64,000 bases of DNA from CBDCYS01 sp965226185. Its GTDB lineage: Bacteria > Acidobacteriota > Terriglobia > Bryobacterales > UBA6623. The stretch is taken from positions 310,001 through 374,000 of the forward strand of contig CBDDCT010000001.1 in assembly GCA_965226185.1 (NCBI GenBank). Direction: 5' to 3'. The position numbers and the translations under genes were made by a program. Within the stretch, counting starts at the first letter, position 1, and each line of letters opens with the position of its first letter. Under the pieces are notes generated by a model. That model made no database searches, was not told where the DNA came from, and was given only the letters and a program-made list of their open reading frames with translations. This document shows, one piece after another, positions 7,915 through 17,052 of this stretch.

Positions 7915-8525
7915 ATGCTATTTCGTTACCCACCCAGAATAACACGGCCCAGGTCAGCCCCACTGCTGTCCAAATTAGCTTGAACAGGCCCTGTTCTCGA
8001 CGCGTAAGTTGTTGATTTTATTGGCCGGAGAGGGTCGAGGCAAAAACCAGGTTCCCGGTGGCCCCAGATGCTGTCCAGAATGTCGAGGCGGATTCAGCCG
8101 ACCCCTGCTAACCGCCAAAGGCAGCCCAAAGGCCCGTCTGGAGCGGTTTCCGTGGCGCGACGGCCCGCTCTGCTCACCGGACCGGGCGCAGTGTGCTGTT
8201 CAAGTCAGCTTTCGACAAAGCTAATTTGGACAAGAGTGGGTCAGCCCGTGGGCTACTTCCGGCGAAAATTGCGTGCCCAACTTGCCCAGTCTGCAAAGCG
8301 TACTTTCCTCCTTGTCCGGCTTGTGCCCGTCGCCAGGTGCGGCGACAAGCATACATTGGCATCCTTGTCGCGGACTGTGACAAGGTCGCGGATAATCCGG
8401 CGCTGAGCGCGATCCGCAGGGAGAGCGCCGCTTTTATGCTGTTTTTGTCAGACCTGAGGGACCTCGCTGAGATCAAGCGCGAGTGGCTAGAGCACGGCGG
8501 GAGGTGGCCTCTTGCTGACGCCTGA
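7915..8525 (+). pseudogene. Small Cys-rich protein gene split by an IS4-type MITE
   Basis: ATG at 7915 follows AAAGGAG at good spacing. Removing the 278-bp insertion and one 9-bp target copy joins MLFRYPPRITRPRS to ARGLLPAKIACPTCPVCKAY in one frame, followed by FPPCPACARRQVRRQAYIG and ending at 8525, where it overlaps the primase-polymerase start by 14 nt. The restored product has about 107 residues with CPTCPVC and CPAC, perhaps a zinc ribbon. As it stands, translation from 7915 stops at 7983, inside the insertion. A GTG at 8193 within the MITE right end is in frame and could express the C-terminal part. Function unknown. Confidence 0.6.
7961..8238. mobile_element. Non-autonomous IS4-type MITE, 278 bp, 9-bp target duplication
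   Basis: The ends CACTGCTGTCCAAATTAGCT and the complement of AGCTAATTTGGACAAGAGTG match the termini of the full IS4 elements at 15165 and 17400. GGTCAGCCC flanks both sides (7952-7960, 8239-8247). The interior is unrelated to the transposase gene, so mobilisation would need the IS4 transposase in trans. Confidence 0.85.
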
Positions 8526-11109
8526 GCTGCCCCACATTCCCAGGGCACTTAAGTCGCTCAAACAGTGGGTCTGCTGGAAGCAAACAGCTCGCAACGGGAA
8601 GGTCACGAAACCTCCCCACTCGCCCGCGACCGGAAAACTTGCCAATTGTAACGATCCGAAATCCTGGACCACATTTGATGAAGCGATGGCGGCGTGCTCG
8701 AACGGCAATCGCCGCTTTGCCGGGGTAGGATTTGTTCTCAGCGAGTCGGACGGGCTTGTGGGAATCGATCTTGACCGCTGCCGCGATCCGAAGACGGGTG
8801 AGGTTGAGCCGTGGGCGAAAGACATCATCGACGCTGCGAACTCTTACACCGAGGTTTCTCCTTCGGGACAGGGCGTTCACATTTTTGTTAAGGGTGAACT
8901 GCCTGCTGGCGGGCGTAAGAATGGCAACATCGAGATGTATGACCGTGAGCGGTACTTCACCGTAACGGGCCAGCATCTCGAAGGAACTCCTTCCGCAATC
9001 GAGAACCGCCAGCAACAGCTCGAAGCCCTGCACACCCGTGTGTTTGGCGGTGACCAACAGAACGAGAAAGCGACTGAGTCAAACCCGGCATCCGCTATCA
9101 GCGATGAAGAATTGGTTTCCCGTGCCATGCAGTCGGCTAACAAAGATGGCGACCACACGTTCAAAAAACTCTGGGAAGCTAACTGGAAAGGCGGACACAA
9201 ATCCCAGTCCGAGGCCTCCCTCGCCCTGTGTAAGCACCTCGCTTTTTGGGCCGGGAAAGACGCCGCCCGTATCAATGAACTCTTTCGGCTTTCCGGCCTG
9301 TATGACAGAAAGTGGGAGAGGGCCGACTACCGTAAACGCACAATCGCCAAGGCCATCTCTTCGACCACGGACACGTACAGTCCCCCTGCTGTAGAGGGCG
9401 AACACAGGGAGGGGGGAAATATCAGCAAGTTCCTGGTTTCAGATGACGGTGTCTTTTTTTGCTACAGGGACGAAGAGGGCAAGAAACGGCGCACTCGGAT
9501 TTGCTCGCGGCTGGAGGTCGTCGCCCTCACCCGCAATGAAGAGGGACGGGAGTGGGGGCGGCTGGCGGAAGTATGGGATCCGGACGGCAATTGCCATCAG
9601 GTGAGCCTGCCGATGGAGCAGCTCGCCGCTGAAGGAAGTGAAATCAGAGCATCCCTGCTCAGCCGAGGCCTGCGGCCACAGCCCGGCAGGAGTGCCCGTA
9701 ATTTGCTCGCCCGCTATCTCACCGAAGCCAACCCCAAAGACCGCGTCCGCTGCGTGCCTAAGGTCGGCTGGCACGGCCCTCATTTTGTGCTGCCCGACGA
9801 GACGATTGGACCCGACACGCCGGAGCGGACGATATTCCAGCCCTCCCATGAAACTGTCCATTATTTCGCGACGGCTGGATTATCGAAAGACTGGCGGCGG
9901 CGCATAGGTGAGTTGTGCATCGGCAACTCGCGGCTGGTCTTTGCCGCTTCATGCGGCTTCGCTGCCGCCATGCTCACACCCACCGATGAAGAAGGAGGCG
10001 GCTTTCACCTTCGAGGTGACTCCTCGACGGGTAAGAGTACTGCCAGCCTGGTCGCGGGATCGGTTTGCGGCGGGGGCGGGCGGCTCGGTTACTGCCGCAC
10101 CTGGCGATCGACAGCGAATGGGTTAGAAGCCGTCGCCGAACTGCATAATGATTCGCTGCTCGTCCTTGATGAGTTGTCGGAACTAGACGCTCGCGAGGCT
10201 GGCGACACCGCGTACATGCTGGCAAATGGAGCGGGCAAGGCCCGCATGAGTCGCACCTCGGTTTTAAAAAGGTCGGCGTCCTGGTGCCTGCTTGTTCTCT
10301 CGAATGGGGAAATTTCCCTAGCGGATCACATAGCCGCGGCAGGGAAGCGTGCCAGGGCGGGGCACCTGGTCCGCCTGATCGATATTCCCGCCGACGCGGG
10401 TGCGGGGCTTGGGATCTTCGAGGATCTTCATGAGGCGGCGGATGCCGACAGCTTTGCGCGGCATCTTTCCGCGGCGGCGCGGAATTGCTACGGGACGCCG
10501 CTTCGGGACTTTCTTGCCTTCGTGACCGTGTGCCAGCAAGATGCAATCGATGATGTTCGGAAGAAGCGAGACCAGTTCGTTGCCGACCAAATTCCCGAGG
10601 GTGCCTCCGGGGAAGTCTCTCGCAGCGGGCGGCGGTTTGGCCTAGTAGTCGCAGCTGGGGAACTTGCAACGGAACTCGGCATTCTGCCGTGGCCCGCCGG
10701 AGAAGCTACACGGGCGGCGGAGATCTGCTTTCAGGCCCACCTTGATGCTCGTGGCGGCGCCGGAAGCGCGGACCTGCAACAGGCCATCCGCCAGGTTCGC
10801 TATTTCATTCAGTCGCAGTCGGCCCGGTTCCAAAACCTCGACAGACCTGACGATGTAGTGCGCGACCGGGCCGGGTTTCGCACGGTTGGCGACGGCACCC
10901 GGAAATTCAGCATCTACTTCATCTTCCCCGAGGTCTTCCGCCGCGAGATTTGCCAGGGATATGACTCGGGGGCCGTGGCCCGGGAGCTAAAACGCCTAGG
11001 TTTCCTGATCGCCGAGCCCGGTCGCCTTAAGTACAAACTGACAAAAGCACACGAGGGGGCTCGTCCGCGCATGTACGCCGTCCGGGGTCGTTTCTTGGAA
11101 AGCGAATGA
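8512..11109 (+). CDS. Primase-polymerase fused to a DUF927-type helicase
   Basis: An 865-aa protein starting at TTG 8512, which follows GGGAGGTGG and overlaps the preceding gene. Residues about 10-165 resemble the bifunctional primase-polymerase of integrative elements: SDGLVGIDLDRC (acidic metal ligands near residue 84), YTEVSPSGQGVHIFVKG and YDRERYFTVTGQHLEG. The centre carries a DUF927-like ATPase with Walker A GDSSTGKST near residue 498 and Walker B LLVLDELSELD near 549. Proteins of this architecture start and drive replication of phage satellites and plasmid-like islands. It is the only clear replication gene of the island. A GGGAC-rich array some 1.7 kb downstream, beyond an inserted IS1380-like element, may be its origin. 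Confidence 0.85.
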   Translation: MLTPELPHIPRALKSLKQWVCWKQTARNGKVTKPPHSPATGKLANCNDPKSWTTFDEAMAACSNGNRRFAGVGFVLSESDGLVGIDLDRCRDPKTGEVEPWAKDIIDAANSYTEVSPSGQGVHIFVKGELPAGGRKNGNIEMYDRERYFTVTGQHLEGTPSAIENRQQQLEALHTRVFGGDQQNEKATESNPASAISDEELVSRAMQSANKDGDHTFKKLWEANWKGGHKSQSEASLALCKHLAFWAGKDAARINELFRLSGLYDRKWERADYRKRTIAKAISSTTDTYSPPAVEGEHREGGNISKFLVSDDGVFFCYRDEEGKKRRTRICSRLEVVALTRNEEGREWGRLAEVWDPDGNCHQVSLPMEQLAAEGSEIRASLLSRGLRPQPGRSARNLLARYLTEANPKDRVRCVPKVGWHGPHFVLPDETIGPDTPERTIFQPSHETVHYFATAGLSKDWRRRIGELCIGNSRLVFAASCGFAAAMLTPTDEEGGGFHLRGDSSTGKSTASLVAGSVCGGGGRLGYCRTWRSTANGLEAVAELHNDSLLVLDELSELDAREAGDTAYMLANGAGKARMSRTSVLKRSASWCLLVLSNGEISLADHIAAAGKRARAGHLVRLIDIPADAGAGLGIFEDLHEAADADSFARHLSAAARNCYGTPLRDFLAFVTVCQQDAIDDVRKKRDQFVADQIPEGASGEVSRSGRRFGLVVAAGELATELGILPWPAGEATRAAEICFQAHLDARGGAGSADLQQAIRQVRYFIQSQSARFQNLDRPDDVVRDRAGFRTVGDGTRKFSIYFIFPEVFRREICQGYDSGAVARELKRLGFLIAEPGRLKYKLTKAHEGARPRMYAVRGRFLESE

Positions 11110-11353
11110 TGCTGATGCCATCTAAACCAGGATTTCCATTTTGACCCTGGTACGGCGACAGTATACACCCGCGCTGCCCCGAATACCACGTCTTTCCGCG
11201 CTGAACCCTGCACATCACCTCCGCCGCTAGGCGCCAGGGCTCATCCATCCGCTCACAGACGTTGATTGAGCGGGCTGAACGGCGCTCCGGCCGACACTGC
11301 TCCTTGAAAAACTTTTTTGGAGCCGAAAACTGTTGATCCTCGCCCGGTCAACG

Positions 11354-12685
11354 CTACCCGCTCGGCAGCGGCAGCGCCCAGATCCTGTGCAGCATGTCAG
11401 CGAACAGCCGCCGGTTCAGATGCCCCTCGGCCAGCAGCAGCCAATAATACCGGGCGTGCTTGACCAGCCGACCGCCGGTCTTCATCAGCCGCTGTTGCAA
11501 GCTCGTCAGCGACCAGCTCTTGATCCTGTGCGGCAGCCCAAGCCGCCGCCACAAGTTGCCCAGGTTGTAGGCCAGCACGCTCAGTTGCAGTCGCACTTCG
11601 TTGGCCCGGAAGCGATGGCACGAAAGCCGCGTCCAGTGCGTGGCCTGTTTGCCTTCTTTGATCCACTGCTCGGCCGTGCCGCGCTTGTTGTAGAAGCGCA
11701 CTACCGACCGGCTTGGCAAGCTCATGTTGGTCACGATAAATCCGACCCGCGGGAACAGCTCACCGAGATGATGCTCGACCTTGGCCACAATGCGTCGCGG
11801 CTTCGACCAACTCTGCGCCTGATAGCGGAAGCTCTTGTAGCGCACCAAGGGCTTGCGACCCGGCCTGCCCGGCGGGCGAAACAAGATGTCTTCGATCGCT
11901 AATTCCAAGCTCTTGTTGGCCGGAATGCGAATGGCGTACTGCACTCCGCGTTCCTCCGAAAACTCATAAATCTCCGGCTTGGCAAAGGCCGCATCGCCCC
12001 GGAAGGTGACCTGTTTGCCCGCAGCCTGTTGGCGCTCGATCTCGGGCAGCAGCAACTCGTTCCAGTCCTCAGCGCTGTGCACGTTGCCGGGACGCAGCTT
12101 GGCGGCCAGACAATCGCCGTGCTGGTTGAACAACAACAACGGGTGGTAGCAGACCGACTCGAAATGGCCGTTGTAGGCACTGCCCTCTTGCTGGCCGTGG
12201 ACAGGGCTTTCGGTCGAATCCATGTCGAGAACGACGCGCTCGGAGTCGTCTTGCGTCTCGGCTTGCGCCACCAGCTCGCGGTTCACAGCCATCAGCCCCA
12301 GCAAGTTCTCCTCGCTCGCCAGCATCTCCGTCTCGAAGCTCTGCAGTCGCGAGGTCAGTGCCCCGCCGCGATCCCAGTTCTTCTGCGAGCCGATCAAGCG
12401 AAAGGTCGGATCGGCGGATACTCGCACGGCGTCATTGAGGTCCTCGTAGCCGGCCAGCCGAGAGTAGACTGACTGCCGCAGCAGATCGGCGAACGGGAAC
12501 TTTTTGTTCGAGCCTTGCCGTGGGTCACTGAGATGTTCGTCGATCAGCTTCCCGAGCCCGAGTCGCTCGTCCAGCTCGCGGACGAGAATGAGCCCGCCAT
12601 CGGAAGTGACGCGCGATCCTTGGAAATCGACTTTCAATAAGCCGTTGAAGCTTAGCTGGAACGGCTTGTTTTCTTTTTCACCCAT
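11354..12685 (-). CDS. IS1380-family transposase (first type)
   Basis: A 443-aa protein beginning MGEKENKPFQLSFNGLLKVD. The DDE core is visible as VVLDMDSTESPVHG, VTFRGDAAFAKPEIYEF and the late GTAEQWIKEGKQATHW. TSDGGLILVRELDERLGLG is the usual IS1380 N-terminal segment. It differs from the IS1380-type protein at 20569. I could not fix its terminal repeats or target duplication. It separates the primase-polymerase from the rest of the island. Confidence 0.85.
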   Translation of the reverse strand: MGEKENKPFQLSFNGLLKVDFQGSRVTSDGGLILVRELDERLGLGKLIDEHLSDPRQGSNKKFPFADLLRQSVYSRLAGYEDLNDAVRVSADPTFRLIGSQKNWDRGGALTSRLQSFETEMLASEENLLGLMAVNRELVAQAETQDDSERVVLDMDSTESPVHGQQEGSAYNGHFESVCYHPLLLFNQHGDCLAAKLRPGNVHSAEDWNELLLPEIERQQAAGKQVTFRGDAAFAKPEIYEFSEERGVQYAIRIPANKSLELAIEDILFRPPGRPGRKPLVRYKSFRYQAQSWSKPRRIVAKVEHHLGELFPRVGFIVTNMSLPSRSVVRFYNKRGTAEQWIKEGKQATHWTRLSCHRFRANEVRLQLSVLAYNLGNLWRRLGLPHRIKSWSLTSLQQRLMKTGGRLVKHARYYWLLLAEGHLNRRLFADMLHRIWALPLPSG

Positions 12686-12819
12686 TGGGTGTTGATCTCC
12701 TCAGCGCCTTGATTGCTTTTCAACCCGCATAAATAAAGGCGTCCGAGGTCACCCGATGGTTAGCAGAACCGAAACTAAAGTGGAAATCCGGGCTAAACAC
12801 GTCTTTTACGCCAAAAACA

Positions 12820-13165
12820 GGCACTGGTCCCGTTTGAGGTGGGACACGTCCCGCTGTCAGCGGAGTGAATGGGACGAGCGTAATGCACTGATTATTAATA
12901 CAGTTACGGGTTTTGGTCCCACTTGTCCCACTCGTCCCGCTCAAAAACAAGCAAGTTGTAATGCGTCCCGGTGTCCCGCCGGAGAGAAAGAAAGTGTCTT
13001 TTCCACACACCTACTACTGATAGGTAAACCTTTGGCACAGGTCCCCACACTGTCAGACTTGCTTTGTTTTGAGCGGGACGAGTGGGACCAACGGGACGGA
13101 TGCTTTGTCTTCAATGACTTACGGGTTTCCCGTGGCTGGGACCAGAGCGGGACGGGTGGGGCCAT
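12820..13165. other. Array of GGGAC/GTCCC motifs, candidate iteron-type replication origin
   Basis: About fourteen GGGAC words in either orientation occur in some 340 bp. They include GTCCCACTTGTCCCACTCGT (12917-12936) and, inverted, GAGCGGGACGAGTGGGACCA (13072-13091); together these form a long imperfect inverted repeat about 120 bp apart. No convincing coding frame fits. Given the nearby primase-polymerase it may be the element's origin; this is inference. Confidence 0.4.
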
Positions 13166-13261
13166 TTTGGCGGGCAAGTACCGAATTGGTCCAAGCAGCC
13201 TCAACCGGTTTCGACGGGAGGCAAGCCACTTGAGAATTGAATCTGCCGGAGGCGTGAACCC

Positions 13262-14042
13262 ATGACGACGAGCTGGAGGGAACCCATTGAACCTGAATTA
13301 TGCACAGATTCACTTTGCGAGTGTGGCTGCGTTCGTAGCGGGTTGGCGGTCGTCGTGAGGTGGTAGCTCGGCAACTGGTCTTTTGGCTTCTCCGTCCCCG
13401 GTTTCCCTTCCCGCCCAGATTCCGCGTCGTCAAAACCTCGCTCGGAAGTGACGTGTTTCCAGTGCGTTACGGCTAGTGCATAAAATTTTATGCATAGCGC
13501 ATAGCCAGGCTCTCAGATCAGCGCCCTCCCGACCACCGGCAGAAAGCCGCCGTAGGGAGTCGGCTTCTTGCCGCGGAAGTGGTAAGGCGTCGAAGCCCCG
13601 ATTTTATTGGGTCGCGAGGCCGTCACGGCTGGGCCTTGTTGGACGGGCCTTTGGGAGCTATGCTGTTTTCGTCTGGTAACCATGTGGGTGACCTCCTTGG
13701 GGTTGGCTGGCGAAGCTGGGATCTTTGCCAGCCTACCTTTTTACCCCATGTTTTCGGGGGTTCCCAATGGTCCCTTGCGGCTCAGCCCTCCTCAGGTCCA
13801 CGCCGCAGTGCATAATTCAGGTTGAAGACAGGTACGAATTTGCCCGTATCATTTTTTCTCTCGTCCGACTTCGCCATCGCCAGGGGGACGCGGTCATCGA
13901 ACGCGCGGTGAACGAGGCTGCGCGACTGGATTGGCGATTTTGCGAGAACTGCGGTTCGGAGGAATCTCACCAGGGCGATCTTTGCACCGGTTGTGGTCGT
14001 AGCACGAACCGAAGGCTTGGCAACGCACAGGCAGCGCCGTGA
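13262..14042 (+). pseudogene. Zinc-ribbon protein gene split by an IS1380 derivative
   Basis: ATG 13262 follows GGAGG by about 11 nt. Deleting the 530-bp insertion and one TTGAA copy gives MTTSWREPIEDRYEFARIIF, then SLVRLRHRQGDAVIERAVNE and WRFCENCGSEES, then LCTGCG, ending at 14042. The restored product has about 81 residues with two CxxC pairs forming a zinc ribbon. It precedes the excisionase and integrase genes and probably belonged to the island's operon. Function unknown. Confidence 0.6.
13292..13821 (+). mobile_element. IS1380 deletion derivative, 530 bp (copy 1)
   Basis: Ends CCTGAATTATGCAC and GTGCATAATTCAGG are those of the full IS1380 at 20354-22154. TTGAA flanks both sides. It carries remnants of the transposase-start region (including ACGGCTGGGCCTTGTTGGAC, CATGTGGGTGACCTC), but most of the gene is missing. 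It is near-identical to the copy at 31807-32336, which has the same length and lies inverted. Confidence 0.85.
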
Positions 14043-14083
14043 GCCGACTTCAATCAGGAATGACAAAACAGCGTTAGGGCACA

Positions 14084-14302
14084 ATGGCGGAGCGTAGTCA
14101 ACAGGTCGAGTTTGAGGCGCCGGTGGACGTGAAAACGGCTGCCCAATTCCTTGGCGTTAGCCCCTCGTTGGTGTATGCTTACGTTGAGCGAAAGCAGATT
14201 CCCCATTTTCGAATGATGGGCCACGCGATCCGGTTTCGACTGTCGGAACTGGAAGAGTGGCGTCAGCAATTTCACGTGAATGGAGGAATTGAAGATGAGT
14301 AG
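14084..14302 (+). CDS. Excisionase-like HTH protein adjacent to the integrase
   Basis: A 72-aa protein. Its core VKTAAQFLGVSPSLVYAYVE and IPHFRMMGHAIRFRLSELEE is the helix-turn-helix plus wing of the excisionase/MerR-like accessory family. Its 3' end overlaps the integrase start at 14295, indicating translational coupling. It probably directs integrase towards excision. Confidence 0.8.
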   Translation: MAERSQQVEFEAPVDVKTAAQFLGVSPSLVYAYVERKQIPHFRMMGHAIRFRLSELEEWRQQFHVNGGIEDE

Positions 14303-15164
14303 ATTTGGAAGACCATTAAAGACCACTGGTACCGTCTACCCGCGCCTGAACACGAAATACCTGTGGGCGCGGTACCGCAACCGAGAAGGGAGGATCATCA
14401 AAGAATCCACAGGAACAACAAATCAAGAAGAAGCGGAACGTTTTCTCCGGGATCGTCTGGACGCAAGGGATGAGGGGAGACTGCCAGCGATCTTGGCCGG
14501 TAAGCGTCTTACCTTTGACCAGTGGGCAGACTGGTTCTTGGAACATCGTTCTAAGCCGCCGTACCGCGCGGAAAAAACACATCAGGAGAACCTCAAGGTA
14601 CTGAAGCTCTTGCGCCCAGTTTTTGGTTCCCTCCGACTTTCGGAAATCACACCGGAAGGCATCGAGGAGCACATGGAGATACGTTTGCAGTCCCGCAAGA
14701 GGATCCACACGAAGTTCGGAGTTCAGTACGCCGGTAGGTTGAAACCCGCGACCGTCCATCAGGAGTTTCGGGTCTTGCGACGCATCCTCAATCTGGCGGT
14801 GAAGTACAAGCGCCTTACAGTCAACCCTTGCCAAGCAGTTGAGTTCCCAGTTCGGGTGAGTAATACTACCCGCAAGCCGCACTACATGGCAGCAAGTGAG
14901 CAAGAGCGGATTGAGTTCTTCGCGCCCAGTTACCTGAGGCACGCGATCGTGATCTTAGTGGAGATGGGCTTACGACCGTACCGGGAGATGACACCAATAG
15001 AGAAGCTGCAAGTGGATCTTGAGAACCGGGTTGTTCACATCTCCGACTCCAAAACTCCAACCGGCGTGGCGGATATGCCGATGACCGATTTGGCTTACGA
15101 GGCCTTCAAAGCTCGTATGGAAGAAACTCCAGGATCGGGTTACTTGTTTCCGACTCCCAGCAAG

Positions 15165-16580
15165 CACTCTTGTCCAAATTAGCGTTTTGAATTCGTAAGC
15201 CGGGGAGGCGGAACCTCTGTTAGGTTGGGATTGGGTTCAGGCCTATGAACCAACCCGCCCGAGGAGGCCCCGCCATGAGTCAAGTATGCAGTATTTTCTC
15301 TCAATTGTTAAAGCTGTTCCCGCGTTCGGAGTTTGAACAGGCCGTCCGCCAGCATCGCGGGGAGCGCCACGCCCGCGGCTTCACTTGCTGGGGACAGTTC
15401 GTCGCCATGCTGTTCTGCCAGCTCGGCCGCGCCCAGTCGTTGCGTGAGATTTGCGGCGGTCTGGCGGCCAGCGAAGGCAAGCTGCGGCACCTGGGCTTGT
15501 CCGCCGCACCGCCGCGCTCGACGCTGGCCTACGCCAACCGGCAACGCCCTTGGCAGATCTACGAAACGGTCTTTCATCAACTGCTGGCGAAGTGCCGCGG
15601 CGCGGCGCCGGGCCACAAGTTCCGTTTCAAAAACAAGCTGCTGAGTCTGGACGCCAGCGTCATCGATCTGTGCGCCTCGCTGTTTGATTGGGCCCAGTTC
15701 CAGCGCACCAAGGGCGCCGTCAAGCTCCATCTGGTACTCGATCACGACGGCTACCTGCCCAGCTTCTGCGTGGTCACCGACGCCAAGACGCCCGACCTGG
15801 CGCCGGCCCGCAAAATGTCGTTCGACCGCGGCACGATCGTGGTCTTCGACCGCGGTTACAACGACTACGACTGGTTCGCCGAGCTGAGCGAGCGGGGCGT
15901 TTTCTTTGTCACACGATTGAAACGCGGGGCCAACTACGAGGTTCTCGAACAGCGCCCGTTGCCGCGCCGTCCCGGAGGCGTGCGCCGCGACGAAGTGATC
16001 TTCTTTCCCTCGCTGGCCGCCAGCGGCTCCGAGGTGGTGTTCCGCCGCATCGAATACTTCGACGCCAAGCAGCAGCGCACGCTCGTGTTCTTGACGAATC
16101 ACCTGGGGTTGGCGGCCGCAACGATTGCCGCCATTTATCAAGACCGCTGGCAAGTGGAGCTGTTTTTCAAGGCTCTCAAGCAGAACTTGCGGGTGAAGAC
16201 CTTCGTGGGCACCTCGGCGAACGCGCTGAAGATCCAGATCTGGACGGCGCTGATCGCGATCTTGCTGCTGCGGTACTTAAAGCTGCGGGCGCGTTGGGGC
16301 TGGAGCTTGTCCAATCTGGTCGCTTTGTTGCGGCAGCAGTTGTTTGTGCACCGCGAATTGTTCGCCTGGCTGGACGAACCGTTTCACCCGCCGCCGGGCA
16401 GCGAACCCGAGTCGCCACAGCAATTATTACTGGCGGGAATGGAGGCCTAATTGGGACAGCAGCATGATTTCTATCTTGTCCAAACCGGCAACCTGGTTCC
16501 CAGATCGGCCTCCTGGCGGGGCTTTCTGGCGTGTTTTCAGCAGCCGAACCCGCTCCGCTCAGCTAATTTGGACAGCAGTG
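15165..16580 (+). mobile_element. IS4-family insertion sequence, copy 1 (in the integrase)
   Basis: A 1416-bp element from CACTCTTGTCCAAATTAGCG to AGCTAATTTGGACAGCAGTG, with near-matching 9-bp target copies. I see no difference from the second copy at 17400-18815, implying recent transposition or gene conversion. Confidence 0.9.
15275..16450 (+). CDS. IS4-family transposase (DUF4372 + DDE), copy 1
   Basis: Start chosen at ATG 15275 behind GAGGAGG. An upstream in-frame ATG at 15245 is not preceded by a ribosome site. The 391-aa protein has the DUF4372-type N-terminus (MSQVCSIFSQLLKLFPRSEF), first Asp in LLSLDASVIDLCASLFDW, second in IVVFDRGYNDYDWF, and the Y-x-x-R-W-x-x-E motif as IYQDRWQVELFFKALKQ. 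The usual IS4 catalytic set is complete, so it should be active, and could act on the related MITE at 7961. Confidence 0.9.
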   Translation: MSQVCSIFSQLLKLFPRSEFEQAVRQHRGERHARGFTCWGQFVAMLFCQLGRAQSLREICGGLAASEGKLRHLGLSAAPPRSTLAYANRQRPWQIYETVFHQLLAKCRGAAPGHKFRFKNKLLSLDASVIDLCASLFDWAQFQRTKGAVKLHLVLDHDGYLPSFCVVTDAKTPDLAPARKMSFDRGTIVVFDRGYNDYDWFAELSERGVFFVTRLKRGANYEVLEQRPLPRRPGGVRRDEVIFFPSLAASGSEVVFRRIEYFDAKQQRTLVFLTNHLGLAAATIAAIYQDRWQVELFFKALKQNLRVKTFVGTSANALKIQIWTALIAILLLRYLKLRARWGWSLSNLVALLRQQLFVHRELFAWLDEPFHPPPGSEPESPQQLLLAGMEA

Positions 16581-16975
16581 ACCAGCAAGAGGGCCACGAA
16601 GCCGTACATCACGAGCTTGAAAAAAGTTTGGACTTCTACCCTGGAGCGAGCTGGCGTACCGCATTTTCCCATCTATCACCTGAGGCACACATTCGCCACA
16701 CGGCTAAGCGCAGGCGGAGTGGCAGACCATTTTGTAACCCAGATGCTACGGCAAGGTGACTCTCAGGTATTCAAACGGTATAGCCATGCCAAGCTCAACA
16801 TGATGCGGGAAGCCTTAGGGAAGGTCGATCGTCAAGCGAACGAACATGATAAGACTTTTGGAACAGCGATGCCGAACTGACCAGTTTTGGAACAGTTTTG
16901 GAACAGTTTGGTAAGTCAGGCTACACGTTGACCGGTCATGGAAAGACAAGAAACATTGAAAACAAAGGAAGAAAA

Positions 16976-17052
16976 TGGTAGGCTCGGCCGGATTCGAACC
17001 GGCGACCTGCCGCTTAGGAGGCGGCCGCTCTATCCAACTGAGCTACGAGCCC
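16976..17052 (-). tRNA. tRNA-Arg(CCT)
   Basis: The minus strand folds as a complete cloverleaf: acceptor GGGCTCG pairs with CGAGCCT, the D arm is GCTC/GAGC, the anticodon stem GCCGC/GCGGC carries loop CTCCTAA (anticodon CCT), and the T arm GCCGG-TTCGAAT-CCGGC is standard. Discriminator A and an encoded CCA follow. It lies next to the integrase gene and is probably the island's attachment site. Confidence 0.93.

Larger units (their letters stand above)
14295..16880 (+). pseudogene. Tyrosine integrase gene interrupted by IS4
   Basis: ATG 14295 (GGAGG 9 nt upstream) begins MSRFGRPLKTTGTVYPRLNT. The N-terminal part carries a SAM-like core-binding domain (LTFDQWADWFLEHR) and the first catalytic Arg region EMGLRPYRE, and runs to LFPTPSK. 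The IS4 copy then intervenes. After it the frame resumes with TSKRATKPYITSLKKVWTST, then IYHLRHTFATRLS (H-x-x-R) and VFKRYSHAK (Tyr nucleophile), ending at 16880. The 9-bp flanks CCCAGCAAG and ACCAGCAAG differ at one base. The gene lies about 95 bp from tRNA-Arg, its presumed attachment site. The element is now probably unable to excise by itself. Confidence 0.85.

Noticed and set aside
11290..12745. Defined ends for the first IS1380-type element
   Set aside because: I could not find matching terminal repeats or a target duplication around 11354-12685, so only the gene is reported.
12820..13165. CRISPR array or small coding gene in the GGGAC-rich stretch
   Set aside because: Motifs are irregularly spaced and occur in both orientations; the frame through it has no family features.
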